A stretch of DNA of 64,000 nt from Durusdinium trenchii (Eukaryota; Sar; Dinophyceae; Suessiales; Symbiodiniaceae): positions 2,880,594-2,944,593 of the forward strand of contig CAXAMN010000002.1 in the NCBI GenBank assembly GCA_963970005.1, read 5' to 3'. Positions 11,364 to 23,079 of the stretch are shown in pieces. The notes beneath the pieces were generated by a model. That model was given only the letters and a program-made list of their open reading frames with translations. It did no database searches and had not been told where the DNA came from. Both the position numbers and the translations under genes were made by a program. Positions within the stretch are counted from its first letter, which is position 1. Each line of letters begins with the position of its first letter.

Positions 11364-12497
11364 AGCTGCACAACGCGATATAGCATTGCTAACAGTAGAG
11401 TCAACAGCTGTTGCACTTGAATCCTGTTCCAGTGACTTATATACTGTGTATAATGCTGTATATATTTACATACCTATAGACAAACAAATAGACCTTGATT
11501 GCTACTTCTATAACTTTATGGATCCCAGTCCTGAAATGGCAAGTCCATAAGCTTGTCTGCAGTGCAAGAGCAAGACAAAAGTCGATATGCCATGCAAGGT
11601 GTCCATGCTTGCTTACAGAAACATGTTTTCTCAGCGAAAACATGGCACCTTCGTCATCTACGAGCTTCTCAGCTGGCGATCCACCTTTTTGCAACGAAGA
11701 TGACTGAGCTCTTTCAACTAAAACATTCAAGAAACAACAATCTGCTGAGCAAATCTAGTCCGATTTTTTGCGGGGGAGCAGGTAGCTTAATTGTCGAGTG
11801 ATACGGCCATGGATGGAGTTGGCTCTTGTGCAACTGCAACAGGAAGCAACCCCACAAAACATGAGCACAGTTTGGAAGTGTAGTGAAGCAAGAAATCTGT
11901 AGCCTCGATCAGGTCTGTTCATGGCCAACTGCGTGACACCCTGCGATGACGCAACAGAAACGAGACCTCAAAGGCACGGCGCCGAGATGGCCGACGCTTC
12001 AGGCAGATGTTTTGGCCGGTAAAACAATGTCTGACCAGGACAGCCGTCTTTGTATATAGGATCAGAATACAGAACAGATTCTGAGGTTTGGGATGGGAAC
12101 TTCTCTTAAATAGTTCTTGGCAAAACTTAAAAGGTGTCAAGTTGAGCAAAGTTGATAAGGTTGCATCTTAGGGGCTCTCTCTTCGTTTCTTCCATTGTAT
12201 GACATCGCTCGTCCCCAGGCTCTGCGAAATGCTCATGCTCTGTCCTCCGCATCCATTTGCAAAGTGTAGGCATTTCCTTGAATATACTATATGGATACAT
12301 CTAGATACCATGCGATCTTCAATTTTCAAGGAAACTGGCTGGTACAAATTTGACTTCTCCACCCGAAGATACTACCCTATGTTCCAGTGCCTGAAAGGAT
12401 TCGCATCATTGAGGGCCTTTGCGCACGCTTCTTGCCTTCGGACACCGTTGAGTGACTTTTGAGAACTTGCGTTGGAAACACACAAATGCATATATAC

Positions 12498-12638
12498 TGT
12501 TTTGTGAAGTTTTTCCATGCAGCTTCTGCAAAAACTTCCTGAGAGAAAGCTTTGGCATCCACACTGAAAAGACTCTGCACGTTGGAGGCAAAAAGCTTCG
12601 ACGCCACTGCTGCTTCGAACACTTTGGGCTTGGACTCT
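12498..12638 (-). CDS. Exon of an unidentified protein
   Basis: This minus-strand exon is bounded by a TGCAAG acceptor and a GTATAT donor. It reads KPKVFEAAVASKLFASNVQS then LFSVDAKAFSQEVFAEAAW, a strongly amphipathic helical composition typical of coding sequence. A further open stretch on the same strand at about 12840-12755 (with SVDWTIEADLCSTATSK) may be the preceding exon. No family recognised. Confidence 0.45.
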
Positions 12639-13171
12639 CTTGCAGGATTGAACGACGAGGTGGGGCGATGCCACTAAACGAGTCACGTTTTGGGATGCCG
12701 GGGGCCATGTTGTTTCACTGGACTGTTGGCACCCAACCCTTCATCAAGTCGGCACTGCGATGTGCACTTGGATGTTGCGGTGCTGCACAGATCTGCCTCG
12801 ATGGTCCAATCGACGCTGATGCGGTTGGGACTCAGTAAGGACTGAAATAGTCCCTCGTCCAAAGATCACTGGTGGTTCTGAGTCAACAAGGGCAAAGAAG
12901 ACCAACAATAGTCGCCAACTGTTAAGAGCGCACACCAAGCAATGTCTGGTTCCTCCGCGACGGAGCATACATGGGCCTGCTTTTGATGACCATCGAGATG
13001 AATAGAAGTTGCATCTGCCGACGTCTCAGAAAGCGGCCGATTTTCGGTGGTCTACGCGGCCGATCTGGGTGATGCGAAGCAAGCGCAGCCCTCCCAGCAG
13101 AGTATGTCAAATCGTTGATCCTAACTCAGAGTCCTAACAGGATTGATTTCTAGATATGTCAAAGACTACAC

Positions 13172-13345
13172 CACTGGAGGTTCTTCCCTGACGAGCCTTG
13201 CGGATGAAGGCCTGGTGGAACATCAGGTCCAGTACAGAAAACGCTTCCGTAGCCGATGCTCGCACCATGGGCAAACTGCTCCAAGACTTTGCCTGGAAAA
13301 CGCCGTTTGTGCTTTCGATTGCTTGTGCACAGGAAGTGGATGCCA
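13172..13345 (-). CDS. Exon of an unidentified protein
   Basis: The minus strand reads IESTNGVFQAKSWSSLPMVR then ATEAFSVLDLMFHQAFIRKA, ending near a GTGTAG donor at 13171. The composition looks coding, and it probably belongs with the exons at 12.5 and 14.0 kb. Function unknown. Confidence 0.45.
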
Positions 13346-13608
13346 TGCATTTTTGCAGTCAATGTGAAAAGAATTAAATAGTAGTGCAGCAGTGGCCTGC
13401 ATTTGCCTCTTTGGGCAGAATGGGCAGTTCGGAAGTCAATGTTGTTGCAAACTCATCAAGCTCTTTGAAATCCTGAGGCTTTGGGGAAATCTTTGAGGAT
13501 CTCAGTATGAAATGATATCGGATGTTCACAATTTCTGAACTTCGTTATATGATATTACATTATGATATCAAATTGCATGGTGACACAGATAGAGCAAGTT
13601 GCAGTAAG

Positions 13609-13755
13609 TTTCCCTGAAAATCTAGGAACCACATGAATAGTGCGAGCGCTAATCTGCGTCCATGTGTAGTAGCTTAAGTAGCTACGAGCGAACATATCCT
13701 TACTTAATTAAGTAGGCGCCTACTTAATCAAGTAAAGGCGGGTTCAAAAAATAGA
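13609..13755. repeat. MITE-like dispersed repeat, about 147 bp
   Basis: It begins with TTTCCCTGAAAATCTAGG followed by AACCACATGAATAGTGCGAG, carries TAGTAGC motifs, and ends with the 36-bp palindrome and AAGGCGGGTTC. It shares both ends with the element at 4545-4735 and the left end with copies at 9.3 and 32.5 kb. Confidence 0.65.
13700..13735. repeat. 36-bp near-perfect palindrome, second copy
   Basis: It has the same GGCGCC-centred palindrome as at 4676-4711, with its single mismatch at a different place (TTAATCAAG on the right arm). The two copies therefore decayed independently from a perfect palindrome. Confidence 0.9.
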
Positions 13756-13795
13756 GGGAGATGTCTGTAGATTTCCTGCAGTGTTATATAGATGT

Positions 13796-14137
13796 CTATT
13801 TTTTGCTTCCGCTCCAAGTGGTTTGCCCGTCCTCAGAGGTTTCCTCCGAGAGCACTCGATGCAACCGGCGTGGGCGGCGTGGATTCGTTTTGGCACCCAA
13901 AAGGTGCACCACCTCGGTGCGGAAGACTCGGCATGACACTGAAACATGCAGCTGCTCATATGTGTTGAAAGGTAAAGCGTCAAGAAGCTGTGTTCCATGT
14001 TGCTCTTTATCCGCCACAGCACATCCGTTGGGAAAGAAAGCCAGTCTGTCAGTAACAAAGGCCCCCGCTGGTGCAGGAGGGAGTGGTACAACATTGCTGA
14101 GGCTCGCCCTGGAAACACATTGACCGTCAACAAACGC
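13796..14137 (-). CDS. Exon of an unidentified protein
   Basis: This minus-strand open stretch of 114 codons reads LAFVDGQCVSRASLSNVVPL, then AFVTDRLAFFPNGCAVADKE and HVSVSCRVFRTEVVHLLGAK, ending in SEETSEDGQTTWSGSKK and a stop. Its balanced composition argues for real coding sequence. It is the most 5' of several unidentified minus exons at 11.1-14.1 kb and may be the same gene. No family recognised. Confidence 0.45.
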   Translation of the reverse strand, partial: AFVDGQCVSRASLSNVVPLPPAPAGAFVTDRLAFFPNGCAVADKEQHGTQLLDALPFNTYEQLHVSVSCRVFRTEVVHLLGAKTNPRRPRRLHRVLSEETSEDGQTTWSGSKK

Positions 14138-14159
14138 CAACAGTCAGGTCGGATCAACT

Positions 14160-17100
14160 AGAGTGCTCTCTCACTGCCTTCTGTCGAAAAACAGAATATC
14201 TGTTGGGTTTTTTGCGTTTTAATCTAATTGGCAAGTGTGTCTCACCCTCTCTGGTAGGCGTACCTTTCTCCTTTCAGCCGTTCACCTTTGGCTGTCAGAG
14301 CACCTCTGTCGGCTAACCACCTCGCAAGCTTGAGACGAATAATTGAAGTATGTCAGCTTGAGATATCATACCAGGTTATCTGTTTTCCATGTGTTTTTCT
14401 TGAGCAGACCACTTTACAAGTGAGTGAACTAAGCCAAACAGGCTGTGATTTCCCCTTGCAACACTCCTGCACTGCACAAGCTTTGAGCCGCGCCTGGCTA
14501 CCGTGGGCACCACCCTTCGCGCCTTAGGCGCCTTGAGGCGTCGGCCACCCAACTTAGCAAGCCAGGACCTGGCGTCGGCCGACGAGCGTTCTCGGCTCTA
14601 CAAACGGAACGAAACACGCCAAGAAAATTCATTCCACATTGCCACCATTGCCACTCCACCTGGATGCAATTAGATCCTCGTCTATTTCATCTTCCAGTTT
14701 AGCCATTGCCCGGTCATCTTGCCGAAGCGAACAAGCTCTGGTGCTCTGTTGAGCCAAATTTCAAGGGCGGCCAAGAAGTCTTCTAAGCATGCGTGTCAGA
14801 AGATCCAGACCATTAAACATTTTACTTTGTCTGCCTAGCAAGCTCGAGGAAAATGTACATGAACGTTGAAAATGCCTCATTCAGGCTGAGAGAAGCTTGC
14901 CACCATCCCAGGCAAGTTGTAAAAAGCAGTATGCACCAGTAGGCTTTCAATCAATCCTGCAACTGGAGGATGCGCACCCGTTCGTGGCTGACAATGAGCT
15001 TCTGAAGATCACAGTCTGATGTCAACCTCATCATGGCATGCTTGGTGATATAAAGCATGTAGTCCATAGTATTTGCCGTCATCTGTATCAATTAACCACA
15101 GACTCGTGTCACGCGTGCCCGGACAATGCTGAGCTCCTGAAGCGTGCCTTAGCCCTGCCGAGGCTTCAGCAGAACTCCTTGCTGGGTCAGGAACTGCTCA
15201 TAGCCTTGTCAAACAATCTTGTCAAATCCGTGATAAGGACGCCAAAATGCATGGCAATGAATGATCGGGTAACAATTACAGAAATGGCTGTGGGTCAAAA
15301 CCGGGTGGTTGACCACAGAAAATGAACAGAATGAACTACTAAGGAGGTCAACCTACCAAGGTTTGTGGCTCTGGGTTTTGACCCACAGCCAAATACTGTT
15401 CCTCAGATCTTAAGCTGAAGCTTGCTGCTCCAAGGATGACACTGGCGCGGTCCAACTCTCCACTTATGAACATACCTTTCGTGCCGGGCATCCGCAAGCT
15501 TGGAATTCTGTACTTTGGCGGGTAGCCGTGTGGCACACGTGTGGCACATGCAAATGGGCGCACGTGTGGCCGTTCGCATCGTATCCCGCCCTCACATCCG
15601 TCAGGCGACGAGCAGACCAACACGTGAGGCGACCGAGACTCGGCGACGAGCTCCCGACCGGTTCCGTTCCGGTCCAGTCCTGATGGAACCTGTCCTTTAA
15701 TGCTCTGAGTCCGAGTCCTGGCCTGTGTCATCACTTTGTTCCTTAGTTCATCGGTTCAGGACTGCCGTTCACAAAGACCGACTGAGATACAGCATCTTTC
15801 ACAACACTCCGACGTTCAGAGAAGATTGCGCTTAGTTTGATTATGCCTTGGACCTGGTAGTTTGCTTTCTGATTGGCAATTTCTCAAAATGCAGTGGTCA
15901 AACAAGTCTCTTTCAAACAATGTGCCTCATGAGGCACCAGAGGATTGTTGATGGAAGGATCGTTGCTGGGCACCACCAAATTGCTGCGGAAAGGTCCCAG
16001 TGCCTGTGACGCGCACGAATGGCTGGGCCAAGCATCCAAGGCAACAATGACCCTTTACCACAATTCCATCTCCGCCAACCCCAGCCGATGATGAGCGCGC
16101 CAAAGGACAGTGCCCTGTGGCAGTTGTCCGACGTGCTTGTCGAGCGGCTTGTGTTCGGCATCTGTTGGGCGAGGGGGGGGGCTTTGGCGAGGGAGGGAGG
16201 TGGCGAAGCGGGGCCGTTGAAGTGCAAATGGTGTCAGAAACGGGTCTGTGGCTTATCAGAGACAGGTATTAGACTTACCCACAGATTTGTAACATCTCTA
16301 CACATGATTCTTGTTTCCGAACTATTTCACCACTCATCCCCTCTGTGCAGGCACGATAGCGGCGGGCGAGACAGACAAAGCCATGGGAGGCAAAGGGGGA
16401 CAAAGCCAGAGACATAGCAGAATCATCTCAGAGCATCCAAGAGAGCCTAGACGAAGGCAGACAAAAGGAAACTAAGGGAGACACAAACAGAATCATCTCA
16501 GCCCAGCATCCCAAGGTGATGATGATGATGATGAGGAGGAGGAGGAGGACGACGACGACGAGGATGATGGTGATAATAACAAGGATGATCACAATGGTGC
16601 GAATGCCAAGGTCAAGTAGATGTGATAATCTCAAGATATACCTGTGGGGCACTTTGCACAACACTCGTGCAGACACAAGAAAACTATTCTTGCTCTTGCT
16701 CTAGTCTTGCTTTGAGCTTCCTCAAGGCGGGTGACTCCCAATGCTTTACGCCAAATCAGGACCGTCATGACGCTGCCTACATCAAAAGGCCCTTTGGTTT
16801 TCATCAGCTCTGCTACTGGGCAACATTGGAGCAATCCCAAGTGCCGTTTCCCAAAACACCATTAAGCTCGAACTGCTTCTAATGCCCTTTCATACTTGGC
16901 CAATCCCTCCTATCAACAAGCATGTGGATTCCCGCATGGACATCATCGACTTCAAACAAGTTGAGCTGGCATAAGTGACCGAAGTGCATGTCGCGGTGCT
17001 TTGTTGTCTTCCAATGTTTTACATGTTTTGCACATCGCTGTGTATGGCTATGTATATTGCTGGTCAAGAGGTTTTGGTGGTGCGAGTTGTGCCCCCCAGC

Positions 17101-17640
17101 TTGCCACGCATAACTCGCATAACTGAGTGTTAGTTTCCCACAAAGCTTACCACCAATATACACATTGCCGTCATAATTTACAGTGCTGTGTTCCCAAGAT
17201 GGAGAAACAAGCCAATTTGGTCCCAATATAGCCACCATGATAGCCCGACATAGTGTGCGTACCCACTGAAATCTTTGCAAGTTACAGTCTTTTGTGGCCT
17301 TCCCACGATTAACATGTTGTAGCGCCACCTTCGCCCAAGACCGCCTTCCATAGCCTCAAGATGCCCAACATAGCTCCAAATGGCCCAACATAAGATGGCC
17401 CAACATTGCCCAGTTGGGGTAACATAGCCAGCGCCAGGATGGCCTCTACCATACTACTTTTACCCCCATCTCCACAACCGCTCCCACACATACCTTCCAC
17501 CGCCCCACTCGCATACAGCTTGCACCACCTACCCCCACATCATCCACTATCACTCCTTCCACCCCCACTACAACTACATACAACTACATCCTCCAAACCA
17601 ACACTTCCTCCTCCTCCTCCCTTTCTTTCCCCTTACCCAT
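14160..17640. other. Mostly non-coding stretch with low-complexity tracts
   Basis: No exon could be supported. It holds a trinucleotide block at 16517-16572, a G9 run near 16172-16180, repeated ACATAGCC/GCCCAACAT motifs at 17336-17440 and a C-rich, nearly G-free tract at 17450-17640. An open frame with an ATG at 16019 on the plus strand (through 16417) is possible but unsupported. Confidence 0.35.
16517..16572. repeat. GAT/GAG/GAC trinucleotide block
   Basis: Consecutive runs of GAT, GAG and GAC triplets. In one plus frame these would be an Asp/Glu tract, but that frame has a stop about 50 bases upstream and soon after, so it is best read as a microsatellite. Confidence 0.8.
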
Positions 17641-18301
17641 GTGGCGGCCCCTGTCGGGCGTAAGCCCTTAAATAATGCCCTCTTCAAAGCTATCGAAGAT
17701 TCGCTTGGCTCGACACCTAAAAAACGACCAATTTGCCAAGCTCGAAAGGCCTGCATCTTGCTGGCCAGCTGGTTAGCCTGTAAAGATCAAGCCAAATCAA
17801 TCTCTTTGGTCATCAAACCTGCTGAGAACGGTTGGGATCAACTCCCAAGGATGGAAACTTTCCAGACTCCAACTGGCTGCAACTAATTGACAAAGTCAGC
17901 CAGCCAGCCTTCACGAAGTCCTCCCTTGAGATATCCGTGTGCGGTCTGGAATTGTCACCTTCATCCGGCCGGTTGTGACACGACCGGTTGTGACCCATGG
18001 GAAGAGGCTGCTTGACTTGGTTGAACGTTGGCAATTGCAGCGGTGGAAGTGGTACCAAGAATTCCAAGATCTTGGAGGCATCAGAAAAAAAGGAAAGGCT
18101 GTCCATCTGAGGGCTACTCCACAGGGTTGGTGCAGCAAAGAGAAGATCCAGAGGCTTCACCAAACCCAAGAAATTCTATACTTGCAACGGCACAGGTGGG
18201 GCGAGAGCCACGGACGTAATTCATGTGCCAGGACAGAAGCTAGATTGCGACAAATGCCAAATCAAAAGAAACAATTCGCAAGCAAGCCAGAGAGCGCCTG
18301 A
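17641..18301 (+). CDS. Candidate degraded coding sequence, unknown
   Basis: Two plus-strand open stretches, 17641-17883 (with NNALFKAIEDSLGSTPKKRP) and 17939-18301 (with GKRLLDLVERWQLQRWKWYQ), look more coding than chance but are in different frames. A third frame near 18150-18300 reads GFTKPKKFYTCNGTGG then KLDCDKCQIKRN, a possible zinc-binding piece. It may be a frameshifted relic. No family recognised. Confidence 0.2.
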
Positions 18302-18936
18302 AATACCAAAAAAAAGGAACCTACCGTCTGGCAGGCAATAAAGGGAATGAGACCAAAACCAATCTGCTTCTAAGCAGAACAAGAATATCACCTGCAAAGA
18401 AATGTCTCAAAGGCAAGAGAAATCAGCACCAATCCAGACCAAGGTCTGAGAGAAGAAGAATACACCGTCGTACTATATACAAGAGGCAACTGCAAGCAGT
18501 AGTAGGGGGCCACAAGGAAAGCCTGCTGGAGTCAATAAGGAAAACGTCGCCTGTCGCGATCACACAACTATGAAAAGCATTGAAAAGCACGCTCCGCTCA
18601 GTGACATCTTCAACTTGTTGTTTGTTGTATATAATACCTATCAAGATCGCCATGAAGGAAAATGCCTGCAACCGTTGCACAGACTGGATGAGCCTCGAAG
18701 AGCAGGTGGCGTAGGTGATCCTGCATTGTCCAGCATGATGCCCTTGGCCTCTGGATTTCTGCATGTTCTTCGTCTTTTTCATTGTGATGGAACAAAACCA
18801 AATTCGGATCCCACTTGCCTGGTCCACAAACACATTTGGTCGCCCGGACTGAGCGCTCCAAAGAGACCATGGACGATTTGCAAATATGGAAAATACTGCC
18901 GGGCCTAGCACCCTATTGGCACCATGCTTACTTGTT

Positions 18937-19022
18937 ACTAGTAGCTTCTTGTTTCTAGTAGCGATGGCCTCCAACCTACTTGCGATGGCCTCCACCTAAT
19001 AGCATCCTTACTACTAGTACCA
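18937..19022. repeat. TACTAGTAG / GGCCTCCAACCTA dispersed repeat
   Basis: It contains TTACTAGTAGCTTCTTG, the same words as the 59-bp minisatellite at 29217, followed by two GATGGCCTCC(A)ACCTA units that recur at 37.1 and, inverted, at 57.19 kb. Confidence 0.6.
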
Positions 19023-19376
19023 GCACAAATTCTCTCAGCAAATCTGTGGCTTCTGACAACCGCCACAGGCTCCAGCGAGTCCTGTGAGGCTTTGCGTTTC
19101 ACATGAGGGTTCAGCAGATCCCACGCACATCTGTTGCATCGGCATTTTTTTGCTGTCTTCGACTCTGCTTGCCCAAAGAGCTGGAGCAAATATTCCAGGA
19201 GCTATCCATGTCCCTGATCTTCGGCAGTCAAACAGCACCCTGCCAGGCCCTGCCTCCTGCAGTGCCTTTTGGAACTGGCGGAAGACCAACCTGAAAGACT
19301 ACACACGTGATCGTTTCGAGCAGTGCTGCCATTAAAATCCAGAAGGAGATAAAGAACTACATAGACAATATACAAC

Positions 19377-19398
19377 TGTGTATATATATATAGTATAT
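19377..19398. repeat. (TA)n tract at the 3' end of the LINE
   Basis: A TA-rich run that abuts the short 3' UTR of the minus-strand retrotransposon, whose stop codon is at 19436-19438. Confidence 0.85.
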
Positions 19399-19435
19399 TT
19401 TCTTTGCACGGTTCTTTTCCAGTGCAACAGGGTGC

Positions 19436-21338
19436 TTAGGCGAACATCCTTCGTAAGTCCTGTGACTTTGAAGGGCATGGCTCTTTGAGCCGTTTATTGA
19501 GGAGCACTTTCTCTTGGATGATCTTGTTCCTGGTTCCACACCTGGAGCATTCCGCTGCATTGCCCTGTCTCTGCATGGTGTGCGAGGTGTGTCCGTCCCA
19601 CATTGACGGCGGAAGTGGACCGCTATGACACACCTGTCCAACAAACTCCTCAAAGGTCTGTTCGTTCGACCTGGCTAAAATGTAACTTCTGCAGAGGGAG
19701 CAGCGTAAGTACGCTTTGTCTAAGCGCAAAAAGTGCACTCCTGGTTGGGGTTTGTCCTGACTGTCGATCAGCTGCTTGATCACCTCCATACGTGGAGTTT
19801 TGGTGATCTTCTGTTGGGTCGGAATTTGGCACTCCGAGCCCATGGCATCCTTGATCTCCTGGATCATACTCTTGGAGTGGATCCTGGATTTGCATCGGCT
19901 GCAAATGGCTCCTGATCGATGAACTTCCCATTGGCGCCCTCCTCTTCCTGGATCACTGAGCAAAGTGGCAATCAGATCCTTCTTTTGCTGGAGAAGCGGT
20001 GTTTTGACCTCTTGTGTGATTTGCGTGGGCTTCCTCAGAAAATGCTCAGAGTCTCTGAGAACTCGATCAACTCTCTCTGCAGCGACCGTGAGGATGTCAG
20101 CAAGGTCTTCATCGATGGCCTTTTGGTAAGACAAGAAGTCCTTGGGAGCTTCAGCTTTTGCCCGCTCCTGTGCAATGCGCATGATGGACTTCTGGAGCGT
20201 CTTCCTGGTCTTCATGCCTTCTTCCTGTTGCAGATGAGAAAGGAAGAGAAGAGGGCGAACTTGGTCAAAATCTTCGTACTCCAAGCCCTTGTAGAGGTCC
20301 GGAAATCTCTCCACGGCGACATGAGGCGTCCAAGCTTTCCAGACCTGAAGGTTGGAGACGCCAACATGAGTGGAGTCCAGAAGATGCATTGCAAGCTGTT
20401 TGAGAGCAAAGAAGGTGGCTCTGGTTCTGGAGGCTTCCCCAGGGCAGATGCCGGAAATGGAAGCAACGCATTCCTTGGTGGCAATCTCAAAGATCCCAAT
20501 GGCGAAGATGTACTGTTGATGCCGTGTGTCGGCACAGGTAGCCGCAATGTCCAGGCAGCACGCATGGCCATGATCAATATGACATGGTTGTAGGCTTTGC
20601 CACTTGCCCGTTCCAACAAAGGTGGATGGACCTCCATGACGCTCTCGGAAGGGGAGCTGAGAGAGTCCTCTGTTCCAGATCTCAGGCTCAATGTTCTGGC
20701 TGATGTGGTCTTTCCATTCATCAGGGATGTCTTTGACCCTTCCTTGCCAATAGGAGCATTCCCAAATGAGGTGGGCTGTGGAAAGCTCGACATCACAAAG
20801 AGGGCATTGACCAGTGAAGCCATGAAGAGTGCCTTGATGAAAGGCTCTCAAGGCACAGGCTAGCCGATCACTGGTGGCGCTCTGTAGTTTGTGACTCATG
20901 GTCCAGTCAAGGGGCTGTTCCAAGTGTTCACAACCTCTGTACTTGGTCAACCGGATGAGGCGTTGCCACTTGAACTCATGTTGCAACAGCATCGTCAGCT
21001 CAGGCCAGAGCATGTCCAAACCCATATCCGACCCTGCGCCACTGGCGACCATCTTGAATGTCAAAGCCAAGGTCCAACAAGTAGGCATGCAGAGCTTGTA
21101 GAGGGCCAGTGACGACCTGCCATGGATATTTGGCCTTCAGCAGGGGGCCAAGAGCGAGGTTCCAGCTGGAGTTGAAGAGATGCCGCTTACTGTCATCAAA
21201 ACTGTGATACAGCTTCCAGATGGTGTGGACATGCTGGAGGATGATGACATCACCAGGGTCCGGGTGCTTCCTGTTCATGTCGAAGACAATGTCAACCGAG
21301 CCGGACTTCTGAAGCTTGAGACTTCTGGCTGCCCTCAC
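19436..21338 (-). pseudogene. LINE C-terminal region: thumb/connection, RNase H-like segment and zinc knuckles
   Basis: A first frame (21338-21000) continues the post-RT region; the main frame (21088-19436, ending TAA) carries the rest. It shows CPLCDVELSTAHLIWECSYW, a CxxC...HxxxxC knuckle of the kind found after many LINE RTs. Next comes a segment with the layout of an RNase H fold (CCLDIAATCADTR, then EASRTRATFFALKQLAMHLL, then GVSNLQVWKAW) in which the usual catalytic Glu and second Asp are not visible. A charged helical stretch follows, then three CxxC units: CSRCKSRIHSK, CSLCRSYILAR and CSRCGTRNK, each followed 15-20 residues later by another Cys. The knuckles probably bind nucleic acid. 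The RNase H call is tentative. Confidence 0.75.
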
Positions 21339-23077
21339 CTGAGTTGATGTCGTCGTTGTGGGGCTAGCCCGTTAGCTTGGGCCCACCAGGTCATCACTGG
21401 ATGTATCGCCCCACGATGAAGCCGGTATCTCACCGAGGTGTTGAGCTTGAGTCTGTGCACGATGCCCGCTCTGGCTCTCCCTTTGGTGAACCGCTTGCGA
21501 ACCTGTGGCACCCTTCTTCTTTTGGCAGCCGTAGCATCGATGCCCAGGTCCCGGAAGACATCATAATGCTCAGGGTCCCCAGGTTGAAGCAAAGCCTTCA
21601 AGGCGGTGGCTGTCTCTTTGGAGCTCGTGATGAAGCCGGTTTTGTCAGTGTTGAGCTTGAGACCCGCTTCAGTGAGGGCTGAATGCAGACATCGGTAGGA
21701 CTGCAGAGCTTCTTGGGCAACGTAGGTGGGATCCCTGCCTCTGACATCGAAAGACACATCGTCCACCCATGTTTGGAGAAGAGCTGCCGGATGCTGACGT
21801 TGGAGTTCAAGAAGAGGCTTGTAGAGTACCAGCTTGGCAATGGCTGGAGCTTGCGGACCTTGTAAGATGCCCTTCCGGTAGTGTTGCGGATCAGTGGCAA
21901 TACCTTCCGCTTGGATGACTCTAGGGCCTCGGTAAAGGTCGATGGCCATCTTCAGGTGAAGCAGAGGATATTCGAGCTCCCTCGCCGGCTGGATGAGTTT
22001 ATCAAGGTCAACGGTGTCGTAAAAGCAGCTGAGGTCGGCCAAGCAAGTGACTGTGTGAATGTCATTGTGTTTGCAAAGCTCTGACTGTAGCATTCTTCCG
22101 ACCGCAATGGAGAGGCAGTCCTTCTTGGGCCTGGCATGATCCCACGGCATGGTCGTGTCAAGTGAAAGCTGCCACCTGACAATGTCCTGCTTGCGAACTC
22201 GATTCCACAACCTGTAGAGACATGACGTCAAGGCAATGGGCCGTTCTACTTTGAGGTTCTTCGGGATCATCACAATGTTGACCATTCTCAATTGCGTCGG
22301 CAAGAGAGCTTCTTGCTCCATTTGGTTGAGCAGGTTGGCCAGTTGAGCAATCGCTTCGAAGGGGAGCTGCTTGAGAAAGTCATAGGAGACTCCGTCTGGT
22401 CCAGAGGCCTTGTTGGGCAGTTTCTTGATCACCCGTTGGAGACTGAGAGGATTGATGGGTTGGAGAGTTCGTGCTTGTTCAATGGCATCCTCTCGTAATT
22501 CTCTGAGGCCTCGGATTTGGCAAGGCTCATCGACCGGAATCCAAATGGCTCCCCATTGCGCTTGTCTGGCTTGAAGACGTTCTTGAAGAGGAAGGTCCTG
22601 AAAGGGTCTTTGCCAGGGAATGTCCTTTTGCCGCAGGCTTCGAAATAGCCCTCTGAGGCCCTTGGAATGCGCTTGAGCTAGCCATGTCTTGTACTCCTCG
22701 GAGTTGGCTAAAGCGAGACCAATGTGTGCTTGGTGCTCTTGCGCCATGACCAAGTCTTGTAGGGCTTGAGGATCCTGTTGTGTTTGCTCAAGCCATTGAA
22801 GTAGTATGGAACTGAAATGGTCCTGATCGAGGTCATCCGAGGCATGTTCGCCAATGCTGGGAACCATGTTGATGAGGTCCTGTTTGACAGCTTCGTTGGC
22901 ATTGTGGTGAAGGACACTGATCCTGACTGACATTTTCTCCCAGAAGGCTGGCCTTCCCTTTTTCCACAGCTGAGCAGGATGTGGCCCCGCCAATGGAGCT
23001 GTAAAGAAGTCCACCTGAGACCCACGTCCTCTTCTGGGTTGCTGGATTTGCTGTAGCTCTCTGATTTGGCGCACCAT
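21335..23077 (-). CDS. LINE reverse transcriptase domain
   Basis: This is a 580-codon uninterrupted frame. RT motifs in order (residues of this frame): GPDGVSYDFLKQLP (227-240, motif 2 region); RMVNIVMIPKNLKVERPIAL (264-283); LADLSCFYDTVD (346-357, motif A with the first catalytic Asp); GILQGPQAPA (403-412, motif B, where GxLQGxPLS is usual); WVDD (437-440, motif C, a variant of YVDD/FADD with both Asp present); TDKTGF (477-482, motif D Lys); LGIDAT (511-516, motif E region). All catalytic Asp residues are intact. It copies the element RNA at the nicked target. The frame overlaps the end of the endonuclease frame near 23080, so a frameshift separates them. A GTG/TTG-type start has no meaning here; the piece is part of a larger polyprotein. 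Confidence 0.97.
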   Translation of the reverse strand: MVRQIRELQQIQQPRRGRGSQVDFFTAPLAGPHPAQLWKKGRPAFWEKMSVRISVLHHNANEAVKQDLINMVPSIGEHASDDLDQDHFSSILLQWLEQTQQDPQALQDLVMAQEHQAHIGLALANSEEYKTWLAQAHSKGLRGLFRSLRQKDIPWQRPFQDLPLQERLQARQAQWGAIWIPVDEPCQIRGLRELREDAIEQARTLQPINPLSLQRVIKKLPNKASGPDGVSYDFLKQLPFEAIAQLANLLNQMEQEALLPTQLRMVNIVMIPKNLKVERPIALTSCLYRLWNRVRKQDIVRWQLSLDTTMPWDHARPKKDCLSIAVGRMLQSELCKHNDIHTVTCLADLSCFYDTVDLDKLIQPARELEYPLLHLKMAIDLYRGPRVIQAEGIATDPQHYRKGILQGPQAPAIAKLVLYKPLLELQRQHPAALLQTWVDDVSFDVRGRDPTYVAQEALQSYRCLHSALTEAGLKLNTDKTGFITSSKETATALKALLQPGDPEHYDVFRDLGIDATAAKRRRVPQVRKRFTKGRARAGIVHRLKLNTSVRYRLHRGAIHPVMTWWAQANGLAPQRRHQLR

Positions 23078-23079
23078 CG

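Noticed and set aside
16428-16676. Minus-strand hydrophobic open frame (poly-Val/Leu/Ile)
   Set aside because: It is the complement of the GAT/GAG/GAC microsatellite and not a real membrane segment.
19919-20593. Long plus-strand open frame of 224 codons (and others at 23621-24109 and 25456-25881)
   Set aside because: They are exact antisense shadows of the LINE C-terminal, endonuclease and ORF1 frames, which carry recognisable motifs on the minus strand.
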